Assembly (NCBI GenBank): GCA_018897105.1
Contig: JAHILF010000118.1
Location: 1-52,943, forward strand
Direction of reading: 5' to 3'
Length of the DNA: 52,943 bases
Source of the DNA: Pseudomonadota bacterium
Lineage (GTDB): Bacteria; Desulfobacterota; Desulfobulbia; Desulfobulbales; SURF-16
Below are positions 1 to 8,968 of the stretch, one piece after another. Each line of letters opens with the position of its first letter. Position 1 is the first letter of the stretch. The notes under the pieces are model-generated. The model made no database searches, was not told the DNA's origin, and saw nothing but the letters and a program-made list of their open reading frames with translations. The position numbers and the translations under genes were made by a program.

Positions 1-190
1 CAGGCCATCTTTGGCTGCGCCTCAATCGCAAAATCCTCGCCGGAGCACTGCTACGCCTGCGGTTTTGCTCAATCGGTGCAACCAAATCTTACCCAAATCC
101 GGGCGCGATCCAGGTAAATTAACATTTTCCGAGTCCCTTAGCGAAGTTGCTACCGGGATTTCTGTCTCGGTAAGATGAAGGAAAATAAAC
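1..190. other. Left-edge non-coding stretch with a repeat core
   Basis: No credible gene is seen; a short minus-strand open frame at 22-216 runs through the intron end and has no recognisable content. The segment around 41-57 (CGGAGCACTGCTACGC) is identical over 16 bases to a segment at 41040-41055 inside an inverted-repeat element, so the left edge probably carries part of the same dispersed repeat family. The stretch from about 85 to 190 may belong to the intron of which domains V/VI follow, but I cannot fold it with confidence. Confidence 0.4.
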
Positions 191-273
191 AGGAGCCGTA
201 TACGAGGCCCGTACATACGGTTTTGTGAGAGGGATGAGGTGAGAGTGATTTACCTCACCTCACCCTACTCGAT
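191..273 (+). mobile_element. 3' end of a group II intron (domains V and VI)
   Basis: The stretch starting GAGCCGTATACG near 193 and closing with CATACGGTTTTGTG has the form of catalytic domain V of bacterial group II introns (GAGCCGTAT paired with ATACGGTT). It is followed by a GGTGAG/CTCACC stem, which fits domain VI, and by the typical intron end CCTACTCGAT at 264-273. No reverse-transcriptase reading frame is visible in the 190 bases upstream, so this is either an ORF-less or truncated intron or one whose ORF ends before the window. Assignment rests on recognised primary-sequence motifs, not on a covariance-model search. Confidence 0.7.
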
Positions 274-546
274 TATTGATGCAGCTTATTATGATGAGCT
301 TTTTTGCAACAGTCTGTATTCTTTACGAAGTTTAACAGCTGTTGTTTTTTTTGGGTAATGCAAAGAAAATATTGCCTTGCGTGAATTCTTTTGTTATTTG
401 ATATATACGTTGATGGTACAGTTTTTTTTAGTCAGAGTTGTTGGTCGTATCCTAACTAAAAAAGGATAGTTAAACTGTTTGGCTATGAGAAATCTGTAAA
501 CGGTAATTTTTTTTAAATGATTCCTCATAGGAATGAAGGAGCAGTA
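274..546 (+). promoter_or_regulatory. A/T-rich leader region upstream of the cold-shock gene
   Basis: No gene is seen here. The stretch is A/T-rich and contains a small self-complementary segment TAACTA-N8-TAGTTA around 451-470. It may hold the promoter and a structured 5' untranslated region for the cold-shock gene, as is typical of that family. The position of the promoter cannot be fixed from sequence alone. Confidence 0.35.
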
Positions 547-747
547 ATGGTACAGGGCAAAGTGAAGTGGTTCAATGAATCAAAAGGTTTCGGCTTCATT
601 GAGCGGGAAGATGGTGATGATGTTTTTGTACATTTCTCAGCTATTAAAGAGGAAGGATTTAAGACATTAAACGAGGGGCAGCGGGTCGAATTTGACATTG
701 TCGACGGGCAGAAAGGTCCGGCTGCTGCCAATGTGAAAAAGATCTAA
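547..747 (+). CDS. Cold-shock domain protein (CspA family)
   Basis: This 66-residue single cold-shock domain protein binds single-stranded nucleic acid and acts as an RNA chaperone or transcription antiterminator in the cytoplasm. Both nucleic-acid-binding motifs are intact: KGFGFI (RNP1-like, around residues 13-18) and VFVHFSAI (RNP2-like, around 26-33), and the length is the usual one. The ATG at 547 is chosen over an in-frame ATG at 517 because it follows AAGGAG at 536-541 and begins the conserved [10 protein letters not shown]. The roughly 270-base stretch between the intron end and the start codon is gene-free and A/T-rich, compatible with the long 5' leader that many csp messages use for temperature control, although no cold box is recognisable. 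The gene is single, with no clear operon partner. Confidence 0.95.
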   Translation: MVQGKVKWFNESKGFGFIEREDGDDVFVHFSAIKEEGFKTLNEGQRVEFDIVDGQKGPAAANVKKI

Positions 748-759
748 ACCTTCTTTGAT

Positions 760-854
760 GAACTCGTAAAAAGTCCCAAAAACGTTTTTTTTGCGTCGTA
801 ACTCATTGAGTTAGTGTCATCATTTTTTGAAATTTTGACTTTTTACGAGACCAT
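760..854. repeat. MITE-like inverted-repeat insertion flanked by 10-bp direct repeats
   Basis: Perfect 13-base inverted repeats CTCGTAAAAAGTC (763-775) and GACTTTTTACGAG (837-849) bound a short A/T-rich core. The segment is flanked by the direct repeat CTTCTTTGAT at 750-759 and again at 855-864, as expected for a target-site duplication. It sits directly after the cold-shock gene stop codon and separates that gene from the terminator at 872-905. It has no coding capacity. Confidence 0.7.
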
Positions 855-871
855 CTTCTTTGATATAAAAT

Positions 872-905
872 AAAAAAAAACCCACCTCATCAGGTGGGTT
901 TTTTT
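872..905. terminator. Bidirectional intrinsic terminator between csp and paaK
   Basis: A perfect stem CCCACCT (881-887) / AGGTGGG (892-898) with the 4-base loop CATC is preceded by a run of A and followed by a run of T. It can therefore terminate transcription from both converging sides: the plus-strand cold-shock gene and the minus-strand ior-liv-paaK operon. Confidence 0.9.
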
Positions 906-906
906 A

Positions 907-2205
907 TTACAACTTTCGTTTATCTATTACTCGTTTTGCTTTCCCTTCAAATCTTTCAAGGGTTTTTTCCTCAACAAGCTTCACATCAACACCGATACCG
1001 AGTTCTGTCGCCAATCGTTTTTTGATATGCTCTACGAGCTGCCTCTGTTTTTTCATCTGGTCAAAAAAGATCGATTCAACAACCTCCACCAGCACCGTCA
1101 CTTTATCAAGCCGGCCCTCGCGTTCGACAATGATCTGATAATGGGGCTCTGTCCCTTCGATATCAAAGAGAATTGATTCAATCTGCATGGGATAAACGTT
1201 GACCCCTTTAATGATGAGCATATCATCGGTGCGACCGATCACTCTGGTCATACGGTGAAAGGTTCGACCGCATGGACAAGGCTCAGGCATAAGCCTGGCA
1301 AGGTCCCGCGTTCGATAGCGAATGACGGGAAAGGCCTCTTTGGTGATTGTTGTAAAAACCAGCTCGCCCAACTCCCCTGGAGCAACCGGTGCAAGGGTCT
1401 CCGGGTTAATGACCTCTACAATAAAATGATCCTCATTGATATGTAAGCCATCGCAGTAACTGCATTCGCCGGCCACGCCAGGACCCATTACCTCGCTTAG
1501 CCCGTAGTTGTCCGTGGCTATGATTCCGAGCTTATTTTTTATTTCCCTCCGCATCTCTTCAGACCAGGGCTCTCCGCCGAAGAGGCCGTATTTCAGCTGC
1601 AGGGAATTGATGTTGATATCCATGGCGTTCATGGTATCGGCAAGCAGCAGGGCATAGCTCGGCGTGCAGACAAGGGTGGTTGTTTTAAAATCCTGCAGTA
1701 TTTGGATCTGACGTTTGGTATTGCCGCTGGAAATGGGGATAACCGAGGCGCCGACCCGTTCAGCGCCATAATGAAGGCCAAAGCCACCGGTAAACAAGCC
1801 GTATCCAAAGGCAATCTGCACCACGTCATCAGCATCAACCCCGGTGGCCGTCAAAATTCTAGCCACCATATCCGACCAGTTTTTCAGGTCGTTTCTGGTA
1901 TAGCCCACCACTGTTGCCATACCAGTAGTACCGGAGGAGGCATGCAGCCGGACCACGTCACGCAGCGGTACGGCAAAAAGACCGTAGGGGTAGTTATTGC
2001 GCAGGTCATCTTTGGTTGTAAAGGGCAATTTGCGCAGCTCTTCCAGGGAACGGAAGCCATCCGGGTCAATAGCCAGTTCCTTGAATTGTTTTCGATAAAA
2101 GGGGACATGGGTGGCAACGCGATAAAGGGTGGACTGCAATCTCTCCAGTTGGAGTTGTTCCAGGTCCGCCCTTGGCATGCATTCTTTTGCTTTATCCCAG
2201 TACAT
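907..2205 (-). CDS. paaK: Phenylacetate-CoA ligase (second copy, operon-distal)
   Basis: This 432-residue AMP-forming aryl-CoA ligase converts phenylacetate or a related arylacetate, ATP and CoA to the CoA thioester in the cytoplasm. It has the adenylate-forming P-loop-like HASSGTTG near residue 90, the [10 protein letters not shown] motif, the YRTRDLARL hinge segment, and [16 protein letters not shown] introducing the C-terminal domain, all usual for the PaaK family. GGAGG lies a few bases before the ATG. It is the last gene of the minus-strand operon, after livF, and is a paralogue of the ligase at 7636-8937, with the same length and motifs. In this setting it may act on a different arylacetate, or run in the direction that conserves ATP from arylacetyl-CoA made by IorAB; the sequence does not decide. 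Confidence 0.92.
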   Translation of the reverse strand: MYWDKAKECMPRADLEQLQLERLQSTLYRVATHVPFYRKQFKELAIDPDGFRSLEELRKLPFTTKDDLRNNYPYGLFAVPLRDVVRLHASSGTTGMATVVGYTRNDLKNWSDMVARILTATGVDADDVVQIAFGYGLFTGGFGLHYGAERVGASVIPISSGNTKRQIQILQDFKTTTLVCTPSYALLLADTMNAMDININSLQLKYGLFGGEPWSEEMRREIKNKLGIIATDNYGLSEVMGPGVAGECSYCDGLHINEDHFIVEVINPETLAPVAPGELGELVFTTITKEAFPVIRYRTRDLARLMPEPCPCGRTFHRMTRVIGRTDDMLIIKGVNVYPMQIESILFDIEGTEPHYQIIVEREGRLDKVTVLVEVVESIFFDQMKKQRQLVEHIKKRLATELGIGVDVKLVEEKTLERFEGKAKRVIDKRKL

Positions 2206-2261
2206 GTTCAGCCTCCATATAAAAATAACCCGGATAATGGGGTGAAATCCCGTTCAGCGCT

Positions 2262-2990
2262 CTAAACCGCAACCTCACGGCCAAGATAGGCGCGCTGCAC
2301 GTCTCTGTTAACAAGAAGGTCTTCCGATGGACCCTGCAGAATAAATTTACCTGTTTCCAGAACATAGCCGCGATCGGCGATGGCCAGGGCCGCCTTGGCA
2401 TTCTGCTCGATAAGCAGCACGGTGTTGCCGGCGTTACGCAGCTTGCCAATAATCTCAAAAATATTTTTGACAATGAGAGGAGCCAGGCCGGTTGACGGTT
2501 CATCAAGCATAATAAGTTTAGGCTTGGCCATCAGGGCCCGGCCCATGGCGAGCATCTGCTGCTCCCCGCCGGAAAGGGTGCCGGCCAGTTGGTTTTCGCG
2601 CTGTTGCATAACCGGGAAGATATCATAGATATGCTGCAGCTCCGCATCGGTATTTACCTTGTTTTTCTTATACTGAACATACCCACCCAGAATAAGATTC
2701 TGGCGCACGGTAAGGGTGGAGAAAACCTGGCGTCCCTCCGGCACGAGCGAGCAGCCTGCAGCGACAATTTTTTCCGGTTTTGTCTGGTTGATGGGATTAC
2801 CCAGCAGCTGAATGTCACCGGCAGAGGCTTTGATGATCCCTGCTATGGTGTAGAGCAGGGTGGTCTTACCAGCGCCGTTTGCCCCGATAATGGTGACGAT
2901 TTCGCCGGTGTCAACATGCATGGAGATACGTTTAAGCACCCGTAGTTTCCCATAGCCCGCCTCAAGATTTTTTATTTTAAGCATCCGCAT
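2262..2990 (-). CDS. livF: Branched-chain-type amino acid ABC transporter, ATPase LivF
   Basis: This 242-residue ABC ATPase energises a HAAT-family amino acid importer at the inner face of the membrane. It shows Walker A GANGAGKTT, signature LSGGEQQMLAMGRAL and Walker B LIMLDEPSTGLAP, the LivF pattern. Its start overlaps the end of livG by up to 14 bases; the second methionine (2984) is an alternative start. The genes before it supply the second ATPase (LivG), both permeases (LivM, LivH) and the binding protein. Because the operon also encodes IorAB and PaaK, the transported substrate is more likely an aromatic amino acid or aryl acid than leucine; that is inference. Confidence 0.93.
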   Translation of the reverse strand: MRMLKIKNLEAGYGKLRVLKRISMHVDTGEIVTIIGANGAGKTTLLYTIAGIIKASAGDIQLLGNPINQTKPEKIVAAGCSLVPEGRQVFSTLTVRQNLILGGYVQYKKNKVNTDAELQHIYDIFPVMQQRENQLAGTLSGGEQQMLAMGRALMAKPKLIMLDEPSTGLAPLIVKNIFEIIGKLRNAGNTVLLIEQNAKAALAIADRGYVLETGKFILQGPSEDLLVNRDVQRAYLGREVAV

Positions 2991-3741
2991 CCCCCAGATA
3001 AATATGTATAACTTCCTTGTTCTGTTGGATAGCGCTGGGGATATCCTCGGCTATTTTCTGACCGAAGCTCAGTACCACAATCTCGTCAGAAATATCCATG
3101 ACCAGCGACATGTCATGTTCAACAAGGAGAACCGTTATACCCTGGGATTGGATTTTCGTGATCAGGCGGGCGATTTCCGCTGTCTCATAAATATTTAACC
3201 CGGCAGCCGGCTCATCAAGCAGGAGAATGGACGGTTCGGAGGCAAGGGCCCTGGCAAATTCCACGGCACGCTGCTGGCCAAAGGCGAGGCTTGCGGCCTC
3301 TACATCGGCATATTGGCTGATTTCGAGAAGTTGCAGCAGCTCAAAGGATTTCTCTCTGATGGTATCTTCCTCTTTGCGGGCGGTGGGAAAATGAAACATC
3401 CCGCTGATAAATCCAGCCCGGCTGCGGGTATGGCGGCCGATCATGACATTTTCCAGGGCGGTCATGCCTGGGAAAAGCTTAATATTCTGGAAGGTACGAG
3501 ATATGCCGCGGCGGGCGATCTGGTACGGTGCCAGACCATGGATCGGTCTGCCGGCAAAAAAAATTTGGCCGGAAGTGAGCGGCAGGTTACCGGAAATCAG
3601 ATTAAAAAGAGTGGTTTTGCCGGCGCCGTTTGGACCGATGAGGGATTTAATCATTCCCTTCTGCACGCCAAAGCTAACCTGGCTTACGGCCTGCAGACCG
3701 CCGAAATGTTTATTGACATTTTTAATATCTAAAAGTGTCAT
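2977..3741 (-). CDS. livG: Branched-chain-type amino acid ABC transporter, ATPase LivG
   Basis: This 254-residue ABC ATPase is the larger of the two typical LivG/LivF subunits. Walker A is GPNGAGKTT, the signature is the family variant AFGQQRAVEFARAL, and Walker B is SILLLDEPAAGL. The start at 3741 (MTLLDIKNVNKHFGG) is chosen because further upstream the open frame only runs antiparallel to conserved LivM sequence; even so the gene starts inside nothing else but lies about 20 bases from the livM stop codon. It is translationally coupled with livF, whose start lies within its last codons. Confidence 0.93.
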   Translation of the reverse strand: MTLLDIKNVNKHFGGLQAVSQVSFGVQKGMIKSLIGPNGAGKTTLFNLISGNLPLTSGQIFFAGRPIHGLAPYQIARRGISRTFQNIKLFPGMTALENVMIGRHTRSRAGFISGMFHFPTARKEEDTIREKSFELLQLLEISQYADVEAASLAFGQQRAVEFARALASEPSILLLDEPAAGLNIYETAEIARLITKIQSQGITVLLVEHDMSLVMDISDEIVVLSFGQKIAEDIPSAIQQNKEVIHIYLGDADA

Positions 3742-3763
3742 GGTAAATGACCTTGCATCCGGT

Positions 3764-4828
3764 TCAGGTGTTGCCCGAAGATTTTTTGAAAAAGTGCCAG
3801 AACTGCAGGCGCAACAGGCCATGGGGGGCAAAAAGCATGATGATGATGAGAATGGTGCCGAAAACCGCATCATCATAGGAGCCGAACATGCCTCTGAGGG
3901 AGAGGAAATTGAGCAGGGCGGCCATGACCAATGCTCCCCACAGGTTTGCCATGCCGCCTATGGCGACAATGGCCACATAACGGACAGATTTCATGATGCC
4001 GGCCTCTGAAGGCCCGATGCCGCCGTTGTAGTGAGTAAGAAAAATACCCGCAATCGCGGCAAAAACAGCGCTTAAGACAAAGGTGTAGAGTTTGTAGCGC
4101 GAGGTATCAACCCCCATGGCGTTGGCTGCCTCTTCTGACCCATGAATGGCCCGCAATGCCCTACCGACCCGTGAATCGATAAGGTTCTGCAGCAAAACGA
4201 AGCCTATGACCAAGAGAATACAGGCGATGTAATAGTTCTGCACCCGGTTGCTGAAATCGCCGCTGACAATGACGCCGGGAAGCAGGGGAAAGCCGGGCAC
4301 ATCGGATATGCCGTCCGCTTCGCCGAAGATTTCAGTGGCAAGCACCACCCGGAAGATGATGATGCCGAAACCCAGGGTGGCCATGGCCAGGTAGTGTCCT
4401 TTGAGTTTCAACACCGGGATGCCGATCAGAAAGGCGATCACCACGGTGACGATAATGGCGGCAACACAGGCAATCCACGGGTTCACCGAGAGCAGTGCCT
4501 CTCCGTAAAGATTGTCGCGGGAAACCAGCAGTCCGGAGGCGGCAAGAAAGCTGATGATACTGTTGCCCTTGGACAGCAGTGGCGTCAGGTCGTAAGTGGT
4601 CAGCACGGCGGAGGTATAGCCGCCGATGGCAAAGAATCCTGCGTGGCCGAGGGAAAGCTGGCCGGCATAACCCATCACCAGGCAGAGCCCGATTATGAGC
4701 AGGGCGTAGTAGGCGGTCATGGTCATCTGGGTGAGATAGTAGACCGTTCCAGTCAGCTGGGTGAGCTGCTGAATGCCGGCGAGGACCAGCATCAGCACGA
4801 AGATGGGGAAATATTTGCGGGCTTTCAT
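3764..4828 (-). CDS. livM: Branched-chain-type amino acid ABC transporter permease LivM
   Basis: This 354-residue polytopic inner-membrane permease has a hydrophobic N-terminal segment and then the conserved stretch GYAGQLSLGHAGFFAIGGY typical of LivM. It also has the EAA-like cytoplasmic loop region RVGRALRAIHGSEEAANAMG that contacts the ATPases. Its start codon overlaps the livH stop by one base (TGATG), indicating translational coupling. It pairs with LivH to form the transmembrane channel. Confidence 0.93.
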   Translation of the reverse strand: MKARKYFPIFVLMLVLAGIQQLTQLTGTVYYLTQMTMTAYYALLIIGLCLVMGYAGQLSLGHAGFFAIGGYTSAVLTTYDLTPLLSKGNSIISFLAASGLLVSRDNLYGEALLSVNPWIACVAAIIVTVVIAFLIGIPVLKLKGHYLAMATLGFGIIIFRVVLATEIFGEADGISDVPGFPLLPGVIVSGDFSNRVQNYYIACILLVIGFVLLQNLIDSRVGRALRAIHGSEEAANAMGVDTSRYKLYTFVLSAVFAAIAGIFLTHYNGGIGPSEAGIMKSVRYVAIVAIGGMANLWGALVMAALLNFLSLRGMFGSYDDAVFGTILIIIMLFAPHGLLRLQFWHFFKKSSGNT

Positions 4829-5718
4829 CAGAATTCCTTTAATCCTGCCGCCTCTTTACTGCCGAAAAGTCCGTGGGGGCGGACAAAGAGGATAGTGAGC
4901 AGGATGGCGATGGAAATGGCATCCTGGAAAGCCAGTGGGACAACTGATACACTGAACGACTCGATAATACCCAGCAGCAGGCCGGCGATGACGGCTGCCA
5001 TGCTGTTACCCAGGCCCCCCAGCACCGCCACGGTGAATCCCTTGATGGCCAGGGGGGTGCCGCCGTCATACTGGGTATAGGTGATGGGGGAGACCACACA
5101 GCCGGCCAGCGCCCCGATGCCTGCGCTGAGCATGAAGGATAAGGTCACCATGTTTTTCGTGCTGATACCGCAGAGGGTGGCGGCCAGTCTATTGGCGGCG
5201 CATGCCCGCATTTCCTGTCCCAGGGAGGTGAATTTGAAAAAAAGACTGAGCAGCGCGACAATGACTGCACAGACTCCGATCACCCACAGCACCTGGGGTG
5301 ATATGTTTGTTCCCATGATGCGGATGGTGGAGATCTCGTTGCCGTTGAAATAGGGCAGTGAGCGCACCCCTTCACCCCAGATGTGCAGCGCGGCTTCCCG
5401 GATGAGTATGGAGAGGCCGATGGTGATGATGATCATGCGCAGCACGGAGGGATTCTTCAGCCAGCGGATAAAGATTATTTCAATCAGGGCGCCGATGATC
5501 ATGGTGGTGATCACGGCAAGTCCAATAGCCAGCGGCAGGGGCAGTATGGTATGCAGGGAAATGGCAATCATGCCACCCAGCATGACAAACTCCCCCTGGG
5601 CAAAATTGATGATGCCGGTGGTGTTGTAAATGATATTAAAGCCGATGGCGACAATTGCGTAGATGCTGCCATAGGTTATCCCGGCAAAGAGATATTGAAT
5701 AAAAAGTTGGGATGTCAT
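4828..5718 (-). CDS. livH: Branched-chain-type amino acid ABC transporter permease LivH
   Basis: This 296-residue permease with about eight hydrophobic segments carries the LivH signature NTTGIINFAQGEFVMLGGM near residues 31-49 and the EAA-like loop ACAANRLAATLCGI. It forms the membrane channel with LivM. It is separated from the upstream binding-protein gene by about 105 bases that contain an intrinsic terminator-like hairpin, while it directly adjoins livM; that arrangement allows less permease than binding protein to be made. Confidence 0.93.
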   Translation of the reverse strand: MTSQLFIQYLFAGITYGSIYAIVAIGFNIIYNTTGIINFAQGEFVMLGGMIAISLHTILPLPLAIGLAVITTMIIGALIEIIFIRWLKNPSVLRMIIITIGLSILIREAALHIWGEGVRSLPYFNGNEISTIRIMGTNISPQVLWVIGVCAVIVALLSLFFKFTSLGQEMRACAANRLAATLCGISTKNMVTLSFMLSAGIGALAGCVVSPITYTQYDGGTPLAIKGFTVAVLGGLGNSMAAVIAGLLLGIIESFSVSVVPLAFQDAISIAILLTILFVRPHGLFGSKEAAGLKEF

Positions 5719-5765
5719 TGGTGCATCAGACCCGAAAAAGCAGAGCTCTCCTTCTTTGCAGGTAG

Positions 5766-5803
5766 AAAAAAGGGGATTGCCGTTTTTCAGGCACTCCCCT
5801 TTC
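5766..5803 (-). terminator. Intrinsic terminator/attenuator between livJ and livH
   Basis: On the minus strand AAAGGGGA pairs with TCCCCTTT around an inner TGCC/GGCA stem, and the hairpin is followed by a run of T toward livH. The position after the binding-protein gene and before the permease gene suggests partial termination that sets a high binding-protein to permease ratio. Confidence 0.7.
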
Positions 5804-5823
5804 CCTTCGTTGTAAAATTTTAA

Positions 5824-6987
5824 TTACTTGTTATACAGAGCAAACTTACCGTCTTTGACGGTCAGCATGGCAAAAGAATCAATATCAAGTCCGTTGTGGT
5901 CTTCGGGGCTGAAGTTGAAGATGCCGCCGGTGCCGTCAAAACCCTTCAGGTTTTCAATGGCGTCACGTACTTTCTCCGGATCGGTGCTGCCGGCGTTTTT
6001 AATAGCTTCAACAAGGATCATGATGGCATCATAGCCATGGCCGCCGAAGGTGCTGGCAGGTTCATGGAATTTTGCCTCATACTCATCCCGGTACTGGGTC
6101 AGAACCTTTTTCTGGGGATTGTCATCAGGCAGGGTGTCGGCAACCAGCAGGCGGCCGGCGGGGAAGATAATCCCTTCAGCTGCAACGCCTGCGGCCTCAA
6201 CATACTTGATGTTGCCAAAGCCATGGCTCTGGAAAATGGGTACATTCCAGCCGGCCTGGCGGATGTTTTTGGCCACAATGGCCTGGGCCGGGACGATGGA
6301 CCAGTTGACCACAGCCTGGATATCATTGTTGGCGCTGATTTTGGCAATGACGGCGCTGAGGTCGGTGGCAGCCTTGTCATAGACCTCGGCCGCCAGAATC
6401 TGGATGCCGAATTCAGGGGCAAGGGCCTCGAGCTGTTCTTTGCCTGCCTTGCCGAAACCGGTGTTGCCGGCTAGGACGGCAATTTTGGAAATGCCCATCT
6501 TGTTCATTTCCATATAGATTTTTTTGACGGCATAGCTGTCTTTCTGCGGGGTTTTAAAGACATATTTGCCGACGGGATTGACGATAACCTCGGCAGCCGC
6601 GCAGGAGAGGAGAATGGTTTTGCCATCCTCACAGATCTTTTTGATGTTCATGGTCTCGCCGCTGGTGGACGGCCCGAGGATGGCCAGGACCTTATCCTCT
6701 TCGATAAGCTGTTTGGCGAAGGAGATGGCTTTTTCCGGATTGCCGCCGGAATCCTTGATGATCAGTTCGATGGTGTCGCCATTTATGCCGCCTGCAGCAT
6801 TAATCTTATCCGCCAGCATCTTGATGGTTCTGGCCTCCGGGCCGCCGAGAAACGACGCTCCTCCGCTTTCAGCGAGAATAGCTCCAACTTTGATCGTCTT
6901 TGCCTGGACAGCAGTGGGCATGGCAAAAAAGCTTGCCATTGCCCACAGAGCAAGAAGGGTAACGGTCGAAAGAAAAAATCGCTTCAT
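5824..6987 (-). CDS. livJ: Periplasmic amino acid-binding protein of the Liv system
   Basis: This 387-residue periplasmic-binding protein (Peripla_BP_6 / LivJ-LivK family) captures the substrate for LivHMGF. A signal peptide (residues 1-29, ending AVQA before KTIKVG) is clear. The mature protein starts with the family sequence IKVGAILAESGGAS and contains ALIGPSTSGET-like AILGPSTSGETM and the C-terminal FGGHGYDAIMILVEAI. The ATG at 6987 is chosen because AAAGGAG precedes it by about six bases; an ATG two codons upstream abuts the ribosome site. The first-domain ligand pocket cannot be assigned to leucine or phenylalanine by eye. It is followed by the attenuator at 5766-5803. Confidence 0.92.
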   Translation of the reverse strand: MKRFFLSTVTLLALWAMASFFAMPTAVQAKTIKVGAILAESGGASFLGGPEARTIKMLADKINAAGGINGDTIELIIKDSGGNPEKAISFAKQLIEEDKVLAILGPSTSGETMNIKKICEDGKTILLSCAAAEVIVNPVGKYVFKTPQKDSYAVKKIYMEMNKMGISKIAVLAGNTGFGKAGKEQLEALAPEFGIQILAAEVYDKAATDLSAVIAKISANNDIQAVVNWSIVPAQAIVAKNIRQAGWNVPIFQSHGFGNIKYVEAAGVAAEGIIFPAGRLLVADTLPDDNPQKKVLTQYRDEYEAKFHEPASTFGGHGYDAIMILVEAIKNAGSTDPEKVRDAIENLKGFDGTGGIFNFSPEDHNGLDIDSFAMLTVKDGKFALYNK

Positions 6988-7024
6988 GTTCATCTCCTTT
7001 GTCAATTGATAGTGAAGCTATTGT

Positions 7025-7456
7025 TTAAATAGCATAAACCTCTTCCCCGGACAGCAGTCTGATGCCGGCCTTGACCAGCACGTCAATGGCGGCATCGATT
7101 TTTTCAAAGCGGAAGATAATAAGTCCTGTCTCGCCGCTTTTTTGCGTAAAGGCATACATATACTCAATATTTAAATCGGCTTTTTTGATGATCTGCAGGA
7201 CATTGGCCAGACCGCCCGGTTTATCCTTCACCTCGACTACCACCACACTGGTGGTGCCGACGGTAAAGCCATTTTCTTTCAACACCTTGCGGGCGTTTTC
7301 CGTATCATTGACAATCAGTCGCAGAATACCGAAATCCGAGGTGTCGGCCAGGGACATGGCGCGGATGTTTATGCCTTTTTCTGCCAGAATCCCGGTTATT
7401 TCAGCCAGCCGGCCTGATCTGTTTTCCAAAAAAATAGCTATCTGTTCTACTTTCAT
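7025..7456 (-). CDS. Tandem ACT-domain protein
   Basis: This 143-residue cytoplasmic protein consists of two ACT domains: the first begins at VEQIAIFLENRSGRLAEITGILAEKGINI, the second near residue 70 at SVVVVEVKDKPGGLANVLQIIKKADLNIEY. ACT domains bind amino acids and regulate enzymes or transcription. Proteins of this kind commonly lie beside paaK and ior genes in anaerobes; here the gene lies between the first paaK copy and livJ, so sensing of an aromatic amino acid for pathway control is a reasonable inference. There is no catalytic or DNA-binding domain. Confidence 0.85.
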   Translation of the reverse strand: MKVEQIAIFLENRSGRLAEITGILAEKGINIRAMSLADTSDFGILRLIVNDTENARKVLKENGFTVGTTSVVVVEVKDKPGGLANVLQIIKKADLNIEYMYAFTQKSGETGLIIFRFEKIDAAIDVLVKAGIRLLSGEEVYAI

Positions 7457-7635
7457 AGGTTCCTCACTTTTAGGGCAGTTAAGAAATAATCATGACTTTT
7501 CCAACCATTTCGTTACGGCCCTTATGCCGTTTACAGCATTACAATATTACAGTTATTTTTGAACCATTGCTTAGAAGATGCCTGTCGCTCAGGTGGATGT
7601 ACTTTTGCATATATAAAAACCTGTTCGCCAGGAAA

Positions 7636-8937
7636 TTAGATCTTTCGCTTGTCAATGACCCTTTTTGCCTTGCCCTCACTGCGCTGGATCGATTTCGGTT
7701 CAACAAGTTTCACCTTGCAGCTCACACCGAGTAGATCCTTGATCTCATTCTGGATTTTTTTGGTCAGTCCTTCCAGGGTTTTCACCTCGTCGGAAAAGAT
7801 GCTGTCGCTGACCTCAACCTGGACTTCCATGGTGTCCAGGTTGCCCTCCCTCTGGACAATGATCTGGTAATGGGGCTCAACACCTTCGATGCTGATCAGT
7901 ACATGCTCGATCTGGGAGGGGAAGACATTAACCCCGCGAATGATCAGCATATCATCGGAACGACCGGTGATCTTCTCCATGCGGTAGAATGTCCGGGCGC
8001 AGGAGCAGGGAGCGGTGATCAGCCGGGAGAAATCCTTGGTACGGTAACGGATGAGCGGAAAGGCCTCTTTGGTCAGGGTGGTGAATACCAGTTCCCCCTT
8101 CTCGCCCAGGGGCAGAGGTTCAAAGGTCTCGGGATGGACGATCTCCGGCAGGAAGTGATCTTCCATGATGTGGAGACCCTTCTGCTCCTCCACGCATTCA
8201 ACGGCTACGCCCGGTCCAATTATCTCACTCAGACCATAAATATCAATGGCCTTGATACCGAGCTGCTTTTCGATCTCTTCCCGCATGTTTTCGCTCCACG
8301 GCTCGGCCCCGAAAACACCGACCTTGAGCGCCATCTCCTTGGGATCAATACCCATATCCACCATGGCCTCGGCCAGATTCAGGGCATAGGACGGGGTGCA
8401 GAGCAGCACGGTGGAGCGGAAGTCACGCATGAGCATGATCTGTCGCTTGGTGTTGCCGCCGGAAACAGGAATCACGGTGGCGCCAAGATTTTCCGCGCCG
8501 TAATGGGCGCCGAGGCCGCCGGTGAACAGCCCGTAGCCGTATGCGTTGTGGATGATGTCCTTCTGGGTCGCCCCGGCAGCGGTCAGGCAGCGCGCCATCA
8601 GTTCGGCCCAGATGGCGATGTCCCGCTTGGTATAGCCGACAACGGTGGGTTGGCCGGTGGTGCCGGAAGAGGCGTGGATGCGTACCACCCTTTCCAGGGG
8701 CACGGTGAAAAGTCCGAAGGGATAATTCTTGCGCAGATCCTCCTTGGTGGTAAAGGGGAGCTTGCTGATATCGGCAAGGGTTTTTATGTCACCCGGCGCC
8801 ACGCCGGCTTCATCCATTTTGGCCCGGTAGTAGGGGACTCTGGCATAGATCCTTTCGATCTGGGACTGCAGCCGTTTCAGCTGCAGCGCCTCCAGCGCCT
8901 CCCGCGGCAATGTTTCATATTCATCGTTATAGATCAT
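7636..8937 (-). CDS. paaK: Phenylacetate-CoA ligase (first copy)
   Basis: This 433-residue AMP-forming aryl-CoA ligase has [37 protein letters not shown] and [16 protein letters not shown], the PaaK pattern. The start at 8937 ([16 protein letters not shown]) follows GGAGAGGGAACA; open frame upstream of it lacks similarity to the family. It adjoins iorB by 31 bases and is a paralogue of the ligase at the end of the same operon. With IorAB producing arylacetyl-CoA from arylpyruvate, PaaK could recapture arylacetate or, working backwards, release arylacetate with ATP formation; established examples exist of the forward reaction, the reverse is my inference. Confidence 0.93.
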   Translation of the reverse strand: MIYNDEYETLPREALEALQLKRLQSQIERIYARVPYYRAKMDEAGVAPGDIKTLADISKLPFTTKEDLRKNYPFGLFTVPLERVVRIHASSGTTGQPTVVGYTKRDIAIWAELMARCLTAAGATQKDIIHNAYGYGLFTGGLGAHYGAENLGATVIPVSGGNTKRQIMLMRDFRSTVLLCTPSYALNLAEAMVDMGIDPKEMALKVGVFGAEPWSENMREEIEKQLGIKAIDIYGLSEIIGPGVAVECVEEQKGLHIMEDHFLPEIVHPETFEPLPLGEKGELVFTTLTKEAFPLIRYRTKDFSRLITAPCSCARTFYRMEKITGRSDDMLIIRGVNVFPSQIEHVLISIEGVEPHYQIIVQREGNLDTMEVQVEVSDSIFSDEVKTLEGLTKKIQNEIKDLLGVSCKVKLVEPKSIQRSEGKAKRVIDKRKI

Positions 8938-8968
8938 TGTTCCCTCTCCAAAAAAATGGCATTGTATG

